This document shows positions 21,327-30,851 of a stretch of DNA of 64,000 bases, one piece after another (position 1 is the first letter of the stretch; the number at the start of each line of letters is the position of its first letter). The stretch comes from Leucosporidium creatinivorum (taxonomy: Eukaryota > Basidiomycota > Microbotryomycetes > Leucosporidiales > Leucosporidiaceae): positions 453,323 through 517,322 of the forward strand of contig BCKL01000010.1 of the NCBI GenBank assembly GCA_001600635.1, given 5' to 3'. The translations under genes were made by a program, and so were the position numbers. The notes under the pieces are model-generated. The model made no database searches and was not told where the DNA came from. It was given only the letters and a program-made list of their open reading frames with translations.

Positions 21327-23790
21327 TCACTCCTCATCATCTTCCCAGAACCTCAACTCGACCCCTCCCGTCGTCTCACAGAACTCCACCGCCCACTGCT
21401 CCTCCCTCTTCTTCTGCCACTTTCCGAGCGCCAGCTTCGCGCTATCGACGATCCCTTGAGGCGCCGCAGGACGGGGGAGCGGTCCCTTCTTGTTGTTGCC
21501 GGCTCCTCCTCCAGTTGCGACCGAGGGAGTGGGCGAAGCGGCGAGGTTGATCACTTCCTGCTTTACGACCGGGAAGGCGAGGCTGTTGGGAGGGTCGTTG
21601 AGAGTGAGGGTGGTGGTGAGTTGAGAGACTTGGGTAGGAGAGAGGGAGAGAAGGAGGGTGCGGAGATCGTTGCGAAGGGTGAGGAGCGTCGGCTCGGGCG
21701 AGGGCTCGTCTGTCGGGTCGGCGGAAGTGGGGTCAGCTCGGCGCTTCTCAGCCCCGAGAGACAGAGAGAGCTCACCAGTCACCATCACCAGCTTCCACAC
21801 CGCCAGCCAACGCGACAACTGCGCCGAGTTGCTGTTCCTCAGCCTGCTCGCCAACCTCGCCAGCGCCGGCAGCGTGACCCTCGTCCCTCCTCCCGCCTGC
21901 ACGTCGAGGTACTTGAGGTTCGGCACGAGGACATGCAGCCTATCGATCACCGAATCGGTCGCCGCGTAGCCAAGGAAGAGTTTGGAAAGGCTGGTGTTGG
22001 CGTTCGGCAGAGTGGTGAAGAGCATCTCGGGCGTGACGTTGGTTCCGGCGAGGTCGAGCTCGACGAGGGAAGGCGAGTCGCGGAAGAAGGTCGACAATCC
22101 TTCAATCGTCAACGTCTGGTATCCCTCGGAATCCCCGACTCCCTCCTCGCCAGCCCACTCCTCGTCGAAATGTCCTTGCTGGCCGAAATCGACCTTCTTG
22201 AGCGAGAAGGCTTCGACGAGGAAGTTGGAGGTCGTGAGAGTGGCGGCGGTCCACAGGAAGGGCGTTTGATAGCCGCAAAGGGAGAGCTCGGTGAGGTAAG
22301 GGAGGTGCAGCGCGGGAGGGAGATCCTTCGTCTGTCCCTCGGGAGGAGTAGGTTGGAAGTTGATGGCGGGGTTGGAGCGGATCTGTTGAAGACCGAGCGT
22401 CTCGAGGGTACCAGCACATTTGGAGAGCAGGCCGTAGAGGTTGCAGACTTGCGTGTCGCTGCGTAGCGAAGAGCGACGGTCAGCGGCGAAGCTCGGCGAT
22501 GGGCAGCGTACGCAAAGATGGGGGGATAGGGCTTACTAGAGGTCGAGCATCTTGAGGTGAGGAAACGAGGGGAAAGTAGCGTCCATGAGCGAGGGCCCTA
22601 GGTAGCTTGAGTGTCAGCTAGGTCTCGTCTTGAGCACTCATCGCTTGACTCACCCGACAAGGTGAGCTTGCGCAACGCCGAGGTGGTGATTTGAGTGTCC
22701 TGGAGGACGAGATGTCAGAGCTTCGACGGTGGGAGATTCACGTTCACCCACCTGGATCGTAGCCGATGTGCTGAAGAAGTCGGGCAATCTTGACTCGGCG
22801 AACGGCTCCTCGGTGCGAGAGGTGAGGGTGAGCTCCTGCGGTTTGGACAAAAGCGTCAGCCCTCCTCTATAGGCCCATACTGTCGAACGACGATTCCTCA
22901 CCTCGAGTGAAGGCATCGCGGCGAAGAAGGGCGCTCCTCCGGGGTAGCGACGGATGCGAGTCTCGATGGTGAGTCTGCAGATTCGAATCGGTGAGGTCTT
23001 GAGCACAAGAGATGCAGAACGACGTCTTTACTTTGTGATGTTGACCGCCGAGAACTCGAGGAACTGTGCGGTACATCGGTCAGCTCCCGAACGCGTCTTC
23101 CCTCATCGCCGAGGGCGACGAGAACAAGACGAGAGATCGTGGTCATCTTGATGTAGTGCAGTACGGCAAAACTCACCTGCGCAGCCACAACAATGGCCGA
23201 ATACGCCGGCTCGATATCGTCCACATCGCAGTACGCCTTCAAATCCATCGACAGCTCCCTCAAGGCCCTTCCTCCGTCCTTTTGAGCAATCTCGTGCAGC
23301 ACTTGGCGGAGAATCGAGACGACGGGCATAACCTCGAGGGCGCGCTCGCCGGAGAGGTTGAAGCCGAGGTGCAGGGCTTTGAGAGCGCCCTTCGACCGAG
23401 CCGCTACAGCTCGGACCCTCTCCACCGATTCGAAGCTGGCCACCTCCACCGCGTCACTGCCGTCCAGCCTGTCCCAGAGGCTCGAGGCGGCGAGGATCAG
23501 AGTCCTCCACTTCACACAGACGTGAGTGAGGGGGACCAAGTCGTCCGTCTGCTCTCGCTCAGCTCGTTAGCTCGCCTACAGCTCAATTGAGAGAGAATAG
23601 AGCTCACACAGTACCCCGCTACCTCCAGAAACAGCTCGCCAGGCAGCTTGCCTCCGCCTCCGCCTCCGAAGAAGAGCCCATTGACCCCCTCGTGCTGCTC
23701 TCCATTGACGACGGCCTTGAGGCGTTGAGTGTGAGCGTCGAGGGTGGTCTGCACAGAGGCTTGTGGTGCTGGCGAAGAGGAGGGTGGCAT
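21327..23790 (-). CDS. F-box and leucine-rich-repeat-like protein
   Basis: About eight exons. The start is ATG at 23790 (MPPSSSPAPQASVQ). The F-box starts KLPGELFLEVAGYC at the end of exon 1 (to 23608) and continues in exon 2 (23547-23177) with DLVPLTHVCVKWRTLI and ASSLWDRLDG. Later exons hold LRR-like beta-strand/helix units: LTIETRIRRYPGGAPFFAA, ELTLTSRTEEPF, TSALRKLTLSG, LPYLTELSLCGYQTP, PSLVELDLAGTNVTPEM and VPNLKYLDVQAGG. The last exon ends ELRFWEDDEE. F-box proteins link substrates to SCF ubiquitin ligases; the substrate is unknown. Exon 3 is very short (about 28 nt, FLEFSAVNITK). The gene lies just upstream of the A-D helical gene cluster. Small-exon boundaries are tentative. Confidence 0.8.
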
Positions 23791-24384
23791 CTCTTGCTCG
23801 ATCTGGTGCGCTGCAGAGGGAGAGAGCAAGGAGCTGTGATGGTCGAACGCGTCAGTCTTGAGCTCAAGCTGCTGCCTTGCTCGGCGAGTAGCTGCAGAAG
23901 ACTAGTGAGCAGACGTACAGGAGAGAGGAAGCTGTCTGCCCCAGCTTGTGCTGTACCGAGTCTGTTGAGAATCGGCGGAGATGTGGCAGGAGTGAGAGAC
24001 GCGTTTTTGGACGCTCGGACCCCCTTCGCCTCATCCGTCGAACCGAGGGGAGGGAGACAAATGCTGTAGCTGAGTAGATGGCGAGCTATCGAATGTTATA
24101 TTATCTCTTGACAATCACACTATACCAACTGCTAGCGAGGAGAAGCATGTGCGCCGCCCGCCGAGTGCCGAACCCTTCGCCGAGCAGCTCTTTCTTCGCC
24201 TTTTCGCCGCCGAGCTCGCTAACCGGCTGACCTCAAATCGCTGCAATTCGCTAAGCATTTTGATATGTTCTCTGGTTTCCTGGACAGCTACTCGAGCTAT
24301 TGCATCCCATCCCCTCACACTTCGGCGCAGCCCCAACCCCCCTCTCATCCTAGTTTCGAGCCCTGCATCCCCTGTAATCTAGGC
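23791..24384. other. Intergenic region
   Basis: Upstream region of the F-box gene and 3' flank of helical gene A. Short open frames only. No gene, RNA or repeat recognised; the strip at 24080-24130 is AT-rich for this window. Confidence 0.45.
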
Positions 24385-25149
24385 CTAGCCCAAGCTATAT
24401 CTCTGTGCCGTCCGAGTCGTAATGTAGGCGTTGTGGCTCTCCGGGCCACTCCCAGCCACGGCGATCTGGACCTCTCGGCGCTCGGCTTTGGCGAGGGAGT
24501 GGTGATGCGGCGAGGCGTGCTGGAGGGCGAATGAACCGTCAGCAAAGTAGCTTAAACTCTTGATATCATGAAACAAGCACAGGTGAGGTCGGACGACGAG
24601 GATGGACGACGGTCATCAGCCGAAGGAGAGCTTGAGACGACTTGGCAGCTTCACGCGTGGTCTGGATGATATCCAAGGCGCTGAGCCCATCGAAGCCATC
24701 CGGGTCTCGTAAGACCTCGCCGCATGCTGTTTTGAACGCTGGCGAGCCGTTGTGCCCGTGAATTTGGAGGTCTAGGTGGCTGAGAAGCTGCTGCTTCCCG
24801 TGGATCGCCTGCTGTCGGTACTCTGATTCAGCAAGGTGGTGAGCTGGATTATTGGAGAGTTGTCGGCGGGGCAAAGCGGACTGGTCACCGCTTCCTCAAT
24901 CTCTTTTCTGAACAGCTTGATCTCGTCGCGGATCGCCTTGCGAATGCGGAGACGCTCTTCGGACGTCTCCGCTTCTGCTGCCTCCTCGAAAAACCTGTTG
25001 CAGTCGTTACGGATGTGGTGCAGGCTCTCTTGAAGCTCCCGTAGCTCTGCAGGGTCCAAGATATCGTTCGGCGTGAGCCTCTCGGCAATCTCGGTGAGCT
25101 GCTTTTGAGCCGCAGCGGTGGCACCGTCTTCAGGCTGAGCGGGCGGCAT
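24385..25149 (-). CDS. Helical family protein A (unrecognised family)
   Basis: Three exons: 25149-24882, 24822-24581 and 24519-24385, about 215 residues. Domain 1 (residues about 15-90) is helical, with LTEIAERLTPNDILDPAELR and IKLFRKEIEEAV. Domain 2 has YRQQAIHGKQQLLSHLDLQI, KTACGEVLRDPDGFDGLSAL and SSQALLRLMTVV. Exon 3 encodes a tail SLAKAERREVQIAV...SHNAYITTRTAQRY. It matches gene B (26315-27118) along the whole length, including both intron positions, and shares the tail with E and G. To keep frame, intron 1 must use the unusual donor GTCCGC; the better-looking GTGACC five bases upstream breaks the frame. No signal peptide or membrane segment. I recognise no known family; domain 1 recalls a three-helix bundle such as BAG, which is only an impression. 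Confidence 0.7.
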
Positions 25150-25409
25150 AGAGCTGAGAGAAAAGCTGAGAAAGAGACGAAGAGACGAAGGAGTCAGGGA
25201 GCACATTATGATCGGAATTGCGGCACCGCCGAGCACAGCAGGAGTGCCCCTCCTCGGTGTTTGGCTGTCCTGCCTCCTTGGGGCGGAGAAACGAAGGATT
25301 CCCTGCTTTCTGTTTTTACAGATCAGCCTTTCACATCTCAACTACCACTTCCGCCCACCACTCCCTCGTCTAAGCTTTCGCCGAGCTTGACTTGTCGCCG
25401 CGCGCAACG
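25150..25409. promoter_or_regulatory. Divergent promoter between helical genes A and C
   Basis: 260 bp between start codons of A (minus) and C (plus). It corresponds in position to the 275-bp interval between B and D. Near both starts are pyrimidine-rich (in sense direction) stretches; no clear shared box could be picked out by eye. Confidence 0.45.
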
Positions 25410-26025
25410 ATGGCAACGATCACCGAAGAGATTTCCGCGGCCCATCAAGGTCTCCTGGGCATGTTGGGCAAAATGCATGCGCTGAAGCCCGACGTGCAGG
25501 CCACCTCGAAAGCGACGTGGAAAGACTTTGGCAATATGCCCGACCTCAGGCAATGCAGATCAGTCAGCTGGAGCCAGGTCCTAGTAAGGAGGAGCGTGGG
25601 AGCGTGCTCTTGGGGGACTTTGAGTGGTTGAAGCAGAAGATTATGGAGTTCATTCATGGTGAGTCTCGCTCTGCTTGTCGCCGGAGAGTTCCTGCTTACT
25701 AATCTTCTCACCTTATATCACAGCTCGTTATATCGAGGTGCACCAGGAGTACACCAACGCTCGCATTGCCTGCAACCGTCTCATCGACGCCCGGCACGTG
25801 AGCGCCGAGATTAAGGAGGCGGCGAAGGCGGTGGTGCCCGCCTTACCTAGCGAGATCTATCTCACGAACACCTCTATACTGTGGCACACAAAAGATGTTC
25901 AGCGTAAGGGACGGGTGAGTCTGCTGCCCAGCTTGCGCATCCTAGACGTGAACGCCGAGCTGACGGTTTACATGTTGAAGGTCTTGTTGCAAGTCTTGAT
26001 CATGGTGGAGAAGGGTGCGCACTGA
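25410..26025 (+). CDS. Helical family protein C, reading frame apparently broken
   Basis: Start ATG 25410. Domain 1 begins MATITEEISAAHQGLLGMLG and HALKPDVQATSKAT. It then continues in another frame as VERLWQYARPQAMQIS...KEERGSVLLGDFEWLKQKI. The change of frame falls near 25515 and no plausible intron spans it, so this is a pseudogene, a sequencing error or an unspotted splice. After an intron, domain 2 reads RYIEVHQEYTNARIACNRLI, EIKEAAKAVVPALP and DVQRKGR, and the last exon LLQVLIMVEKGAH. The intron after RKG(R/Q) and the ending LLxVLIxxEKG are the same as in D (27394-28203), its closest relative here. The tail found in A, B, E and G is absent. Function unknown. Confidence 0.6.
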
Positions 26026-26314
26026 AATCAGACGTGCTGTTTGGTTACAGAGCTGTCATATCAGCCAAGAGAGCTTCCGCTTGAGCAAGTGCTTGAGCGC
26101 CGAAGCTTTCCCAAGCACTCCTCCCGCATTTGCCTCGTTGCAAAGATTGCCATAAGGCGAGATCACAGCACAGCAATTAGATTCAATTTGCACCTTCGAG
26201 GTTCATACGCGACTCATGCGAACCCGCAAATCCCTTACCTCGCCCCTCGGCGCACCTTCTCCTCGACGATCTCATCGCACCCTAACCTCGCGTTCCACAT
26301 CTCAAGCTGCACCC

Positions 26315-27118
26315 TCAGCACCATTCATATCTCTGAGCTGTCCGACGGGTAACATAGGCGTCGTGGCTCCCCGCATGATTGCCCTCGACGGCAACGAGCA
26401 CATCTCGGCGTTCGGCTTTGGCGAGAGATTGACGGTGCAGGGGGGTTTGCTATGCGGAAGGGAGAGCAAGAAGGTCAGAAAACACAGTCTACAGAACCAG
26501 CCGGCCAAGAGACCGAGAGAGAAGAACACACCCGACTCACCGAGCTCGAACGGCGCCGAGGGCCAGACTTGACGATACAGTCCATGAGGTGTAGGAGGGC
26601 CCGACTCGATTCAGCGGCGAGCATAGTGTGGAGTTTGATATCTCGAGCAGTGAGCTTAGTGTCGAAGCCCGGCGGGTCCTGTAAGACCTCCTTGCAAGCC
26701 TGCTTGAGCGCCGAGGATCCTTTGTGACCGTCAATTTGGGCGTTCAGGGCTTCGAGGAGGGCTCGTTGTCCTCTGAGAGCCGTGTCGCGGTACGCTGCAT
26801 TCCAAAGGGAGTTAGTACAGCTCGTTGGGAACCAAGGAAGTCGAGCTCACCCTTGATAGCTTCGACCACCTCCCTTTTCAGCCTATCGATCTCACGGCCA
26901 ATCTGAGCGTGTTTCCGAGCACGATCGAGCGGGCTCTCCAACGCGGCAGTTGCCATGAGCCTCTCGCCGCAGCTGTTGTGAAAGGCTACCAGCCTCTCCG
27001 TCAAGTCCGCCAGCTCTCTCGGTGGCAGGTCGCCCGGATCGAGCATGTCCCGGATTTGAAGGATGCGGTCGTCAAAGTTTTGTACGCTGTCGGTAGGATT
27101 GACGATGATTTGGCTCAT
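26315..27118 (-). CDS. Helical family protein B (paralogue of A)
   Basis: Three exons: 27118 to about 26853, about 26795 to 26558, and 26449-26315. Domain 1 includes DRILQIRDMLDPGDLPPREL and IDRLKREVVEAIK. Domain 2 has AYRDTALRGQRALLEALNAQ, KQACKEVLQDPPGFDTKLTA and ESSRALLHLMDCIV. The tail encoded by exon 3 has SLAKAERRDVLVAVEG and SHDAYVTRRTAQRY, ending EWC. Colinear with gene A in domains, tail and splice sites; intron 1 here uses a standard donor GTGAGC. B and D are divergently arranged, as are A and C, so the four genes look like a duplicated pair. No signal peptide, no membrane helix, no cysteine pattern. Family and function not recognised. Confidence 0.72.
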
Positions 27119-27393
27119 GGCGAGCGGTTTGAGATGGTGGTGAGAGGGAAAGATAAAGGAAGGAGAGAGCAAGGAGAGGGCCTCGGCGATGCCTCGGACT
27201 TGCATGTGACTCCTCACTGTCAGCTGCACGGAGCGAGAGGCTCTTCTCCTTCTCTGTCTTGGAATCTCTGCACCCTTCTCCTGCACCCTTCTCTTGGCCT
27301 CTGCCACCGGCTCCCACGCCGCCCTCTCGAGTCCACCCCATCGCCGACCTTCCGACCTCACTCTCTCGCCGTCTCGTTGGCTCCCTTGCGACA
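27119..27393. promoter_or_regulatory. Divergent promoter between helical genes B and D
   Basis: 275 bp between the start codons of B (minus) and D (plus). Equivalent in position to the A/C interval. CT-rich toward the D start. Confidence 0.45.
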
Positions 27394-28203
27394 ATGTCTA
27401 CCATGGCCTACTCTACTCGCGACGCCGTGCACGACGACATGGCCTCAATCACCGAACGCCTGCGCGACATCCTCTCCTCGGGCCATGCCTTAACGCCGAA
27501 GGTCGAGAACGAGCTGCACAATGCTGTGGGCAAGCTGTTCAAGGAGGTTGACGCCGAATGGAAGCGATTGGAAGGGCGCGATGATGTGAGGGTGGAGCAG
27601 GAGAAGCGGGAGATGCTGCAGAGGTTGAAGGATATGCAGAGGAGGGTGATGAAGGCGATTGAAGGTGAGGCTCTACTGAAGGACGCGGTACAGGGTTTTT
27701 GGCTGACTCGGACGTCGAGGCAGAGCGTTACAAAGAGTTATGGAAGCAGTACAGCGAAGCTCGACGGGCTTTTCATCTTGTGAGTCGGTGCTGTCCGCCC
27801 TGCCAGTCTCCCTTCGCCGAGCCTCTCCGGCGGGGACCAGCGAGCGCGCAAGGTCCACGAGGATGTGCAGAGCGGCGCTTCCATGCTCTATGGCTTCTTA
27901 CAGAGTCTCCGATGAAAACACTCAATCACCAGCTGACCCCTACGACGACGTTCGCGCTTTGCAGGCCATCGATCGCCGAGCTCTGCCCCACGATATCAAG
28001 AACGCAGCGAAGGCTGTATTCCCTTCACTTCCAGCGGGGAGCGAGATTATCAATACCTTTCTCGCGGCGCTCATTGCCGATACCCAGCGCAAGGGACAAG
28101 TGAGTCCCTTCCTTCGAGTCGGCGCCGAGCTCGAGCTGATCGTCTTGAGCCCGTGTAGGCCATCTTACGCGTGCTGATTATCGCGGAGAAGGGCAAGCAA
28201 TGA
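27394..28203 (+). CDS. Helical family protein D (best preserved short-form member)
   Basis: Four exons: 27394-27664, 27724-27779, 27965-28099 and 28159-28203, giving about 168 residues with a clean frame. Domain 1 is ITERLRDILSSGHALTPKVE...KLFKEVDAEWKRLEGRDD...MLQRLKDMQRRVMKAIE. Domain 2 is RYKELWKQYSEARRAFHL, then AIDRRALPHDIKNAAKAVFP and ADTQRKGQ. The last exon gives AILRVLIIAEKGKQ. The protein is rich in charged heptad-like helices and has no signal peptide or membrane segment, so it is probably cytosolic or nuclear. Closest relative in the window is C. Intron 2 (185 nt) contains the branch-like GCTGACC. A BAG-like helical bundle is conceivable for each domain but unproven. Confidence 0.75.
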
Positions 28204-28449
28204 TTGAACTCACTCGATATACCAGTGAACAGGCGAGGGTGGAGCGAGCTGCGAACGCGAATGCGAGCCTTCGCCGAGCTCCGAACCTCTCGCTCCCTGT
28301 CCTCATCATCTCGCCACCATCTCGCAAACCGAAAACGAAAGAACTCGCTCAATCAATGCAACAAAGTGTCCATCGCACATTCTCCCTCGCACCTTCTCCC
28401 TTTCCCCCCCCTCCCTCCCCGCCCTCCCTCCCTCCCTCGCTCCAGCACT
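28204..28449. other. Convergent intergenic region with pyrimidine tract
   Basis: Between D and the sphingolipid desaturase. At 28387-28445 the plus strand is almost pure C/T (C runs up to nine and CCTCC repeats), immediately downstream of the desaturase stop codon. Confidence 0.6.
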
Positions 28450-30208
28450 CTACTCATCCTTCAACCCCCCCGCGTCCCTCACCGCGTCCCTCCCTCCAAG
28501 CTCGCCTCCCCCACCATTATCAGCGTGCGAGGAACCCGTGCGGGACGGTCGTTTCAGTCGGGACCACATGCCAATGTTGGGATCTGTTTGCGCGCGTTAT
28601 CGTCAGCTCGGCGTGGGCGGCGGAGGCGGAGGGGGGAAAGGAAGGGCAACGTACCAGTGATGAACTTCCAAGTCACCCCCGGCCAACTCTTATGCTGGGG
28701 CAAGGGGTCGTAAAACTCGTGCGCCATCTGGTGCAGAGCGGGCAGCTTGGTCCAGGCGATGGAGGGGAAATCGTGGTGCTCGTTGTGGTAGCCGACCTGT
28801 GCGGTGCGGGTGCGCGGGGGGGAGGGGCAGGGAGGGGCAGGGAGAAAGTTAGTGGAGGGCAGGGAGACGAGGCAGGGGAAGGGGAGGAGAGCGCACGTTG
28901 TAGGCGAGGATGTTGAGCGGACCGTAATAGCTCCACGTCTCTTGGTCATGGCCGTCGAATACTGAAACGGGCCGCCGAGAGGGAGGGGGAGGGCGAGGTC
29001 AGCGCTCGCCGAGCGTCAAACCCCCCTCGGGAAATACTCACGATAATGCTCCGCAATAAAGTGGCCCGCGCAGGGATGCAAACTCCCCGCCATATGACTG
29101 CTCAAAAGCAAGTACAGCATCGAGTGCCATCCCCAGTACTTGACGATGGCGGCGTTGAAGGAGAGTTGGACGATCCAGTTCAAGGCGATCCATCGGGTCG
29201 GCGAGTGTTGGCGCACGAAACCGGGGCGGAGGGCGTAGAAGAAGATTTGGAAGGCGCTGTTGGGGGTTGGTGGAGAAGGGAGAGGGAGAGGGAAGGAGGG
29301 AGTCAGAGAGAGAGAGGGAGGGAGGGAGGAGAAGAGGAAGATGGGGAGACGAACGCGAAGAACGTCTTGCCCAATACGGTCTTGAGTACGAGGAGCTCGA
29401 ATTTGGTCGGCACGTCCGTGTCCATGCCATCCTCGCCGAGGAACTATTGGTGGGTGGGCCGAGGTCAGCTCTCGGCTCGGTCCTCGAGTCGTCGTTTCTC
29501 TGCGGCGACCGAGTAGCAAGAAACACACCTTATGATGCTCGATATGATACTTTTTGAACATCATCGCAAACGGCACACCAATGGGCACATTCGCCGCAAT
29601 CGCAAACAGACGATTCGCCTTTACGCCCCGAAAGGCGAGGTTATGGGTAATCTCGTGCACCGCGAGAAAGGTGTTTTGGTTGGCGGTGCCGCCGATGATG
29701 TAGGCGAGGAAGAAGAAGGTGAGGGAGAAGAAGGGGGTCGACCGCAGGGAGTAGGCGGTGAGGAGTTGGATCAGGGTCACGAGAAGGACGATGTACTTTG
29801 TGAGGGGCTCGTAGCCCATTAATTTGCGGATCTGGTGTTATAGTAGGAGAGCCGCATTAGCCTTCCTTCTGTGCAGGGCCGAGAAGAGCGAAAGAGCGCG
29901 AGGATGGGACGCACCTCGGGGTGAGCCTTGAGGATGGCCTTTCTCCTAGTCCTATGTGGCTCCTCGGTCATCATCCATAAGAAATCATCATGACTCTGCT
30001 CTGGGACGACTTTATTGGGCGCCCACGCTTGTCCCGCTAGTCTCTGCTCCTGCTGCTCGTGTTCATCGTCGGAAGCTGAAGCTGAGGATGAAGAAGCGAG
30101 TGAGGTGGAGTAAGATGGAGGGAGGGTTTCTGCTCCTGCGCTGAGGTCGAATGGGAAGGTTGTAGGGGAGAGAGCGTGGCGGTAAAGTGAGGAGGAGGGA
30201 GCGGTCAT
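28450..30208 (-). CDS. Sphingolipid delta-4 desaturase
   Basis: Introduces the 4,5-trans double bond into dihydroceramide in the ER membrane. Minus strand; starts MTAPSSSLYRHALSP at 30208. The N-terminus has the family signature DDFLWMMTEEPHRTRRKAIL and, after an intron, IRKLMGYEP. Membrane helices follow (YIVLLVTLIQLLTAYSL; SLTFFFLAYIIGG). The three histidine boxes that hold the di-iron centre are visible: HEITH, KKYHIEHHK and GYHNEHHDFPSI. Between them are WIALNWIVQLSFNAAIVKYW and HPCAGHFIAEHY. The last exon, after an intron at FIT|D, encodes DPNIGMWSRLKRP and a Gly/Arg-rich tail ending GGLKDE, stop at 28450. A variable N-terminal extension of about 60 residues precedes the conserved part. 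Confidence 0.95.
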
Positions 30209-30851
30209 TGCTGGCGGTTGCTGTAGCCTTGTAGCTGCTGTCTAGAGAAGGGGAAGAAAGACGGTCTAATACTGCTGAATTTGTAGCGTAGTCGAAGAAG
30301 CGAGATGAAGAGCGAAGAGTGAAGAGGGAGAGGGAAAGCCTGAGCGCGACGGAGACGCGTGGAGGGGGGGGGGTCTGGGGTGAGGGTGCAAGATGTAGCT
30401 CGATATAGAGTAGCAGAGACTGTCGGAGCGTATGAAAGGAGCAGAACAAGCTCCAGAATTATCCCATTAGTTGAGCTACAGCCACGAGCGAGATCGAGCG
30501 CCGAGCTGCTGCGCCTGCTAGGATGAGCTGTTCGCCGAAAGTTGTAGCTCATCAGCTGAGCTTTGATTTGGCGGTGAAAGAACATCTGAGCTACTTAACT
30601 ATTATTGCTTGACCAACTCTGCACCTCAATCGCACCCTATCGCACCTCCCCTATCCCCCTCAGCCAACAGCTGCTCGTGGCTCTCCCGCCCTCTCCTCTG
30701 CCTCTGCCACACCTGACCTCGTCTCCCCATCTCTTCTCGCCTCGGCCAGCGTCCCAACCCTACAAGGCTACATCCCCACCACCTGCTCCACCTGCTGGGC
30801 CTTCACCCTCCTCTCCCTCCACCTCCTCAGCCCTCCAACGAACGAGGCCCA
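30209..30851. promoter_or_regulatory. Divergent intergenic region, desaturase / AP-1 gamma
   Basis: About 640 bp between two divergent genes. It holds a G-run of ten near 30365, a locally AT-rich strip around 30590, and CT-rich leader sequence before the AP-1 gamma start. No coding sequence recognised. Confidence 0.5.
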
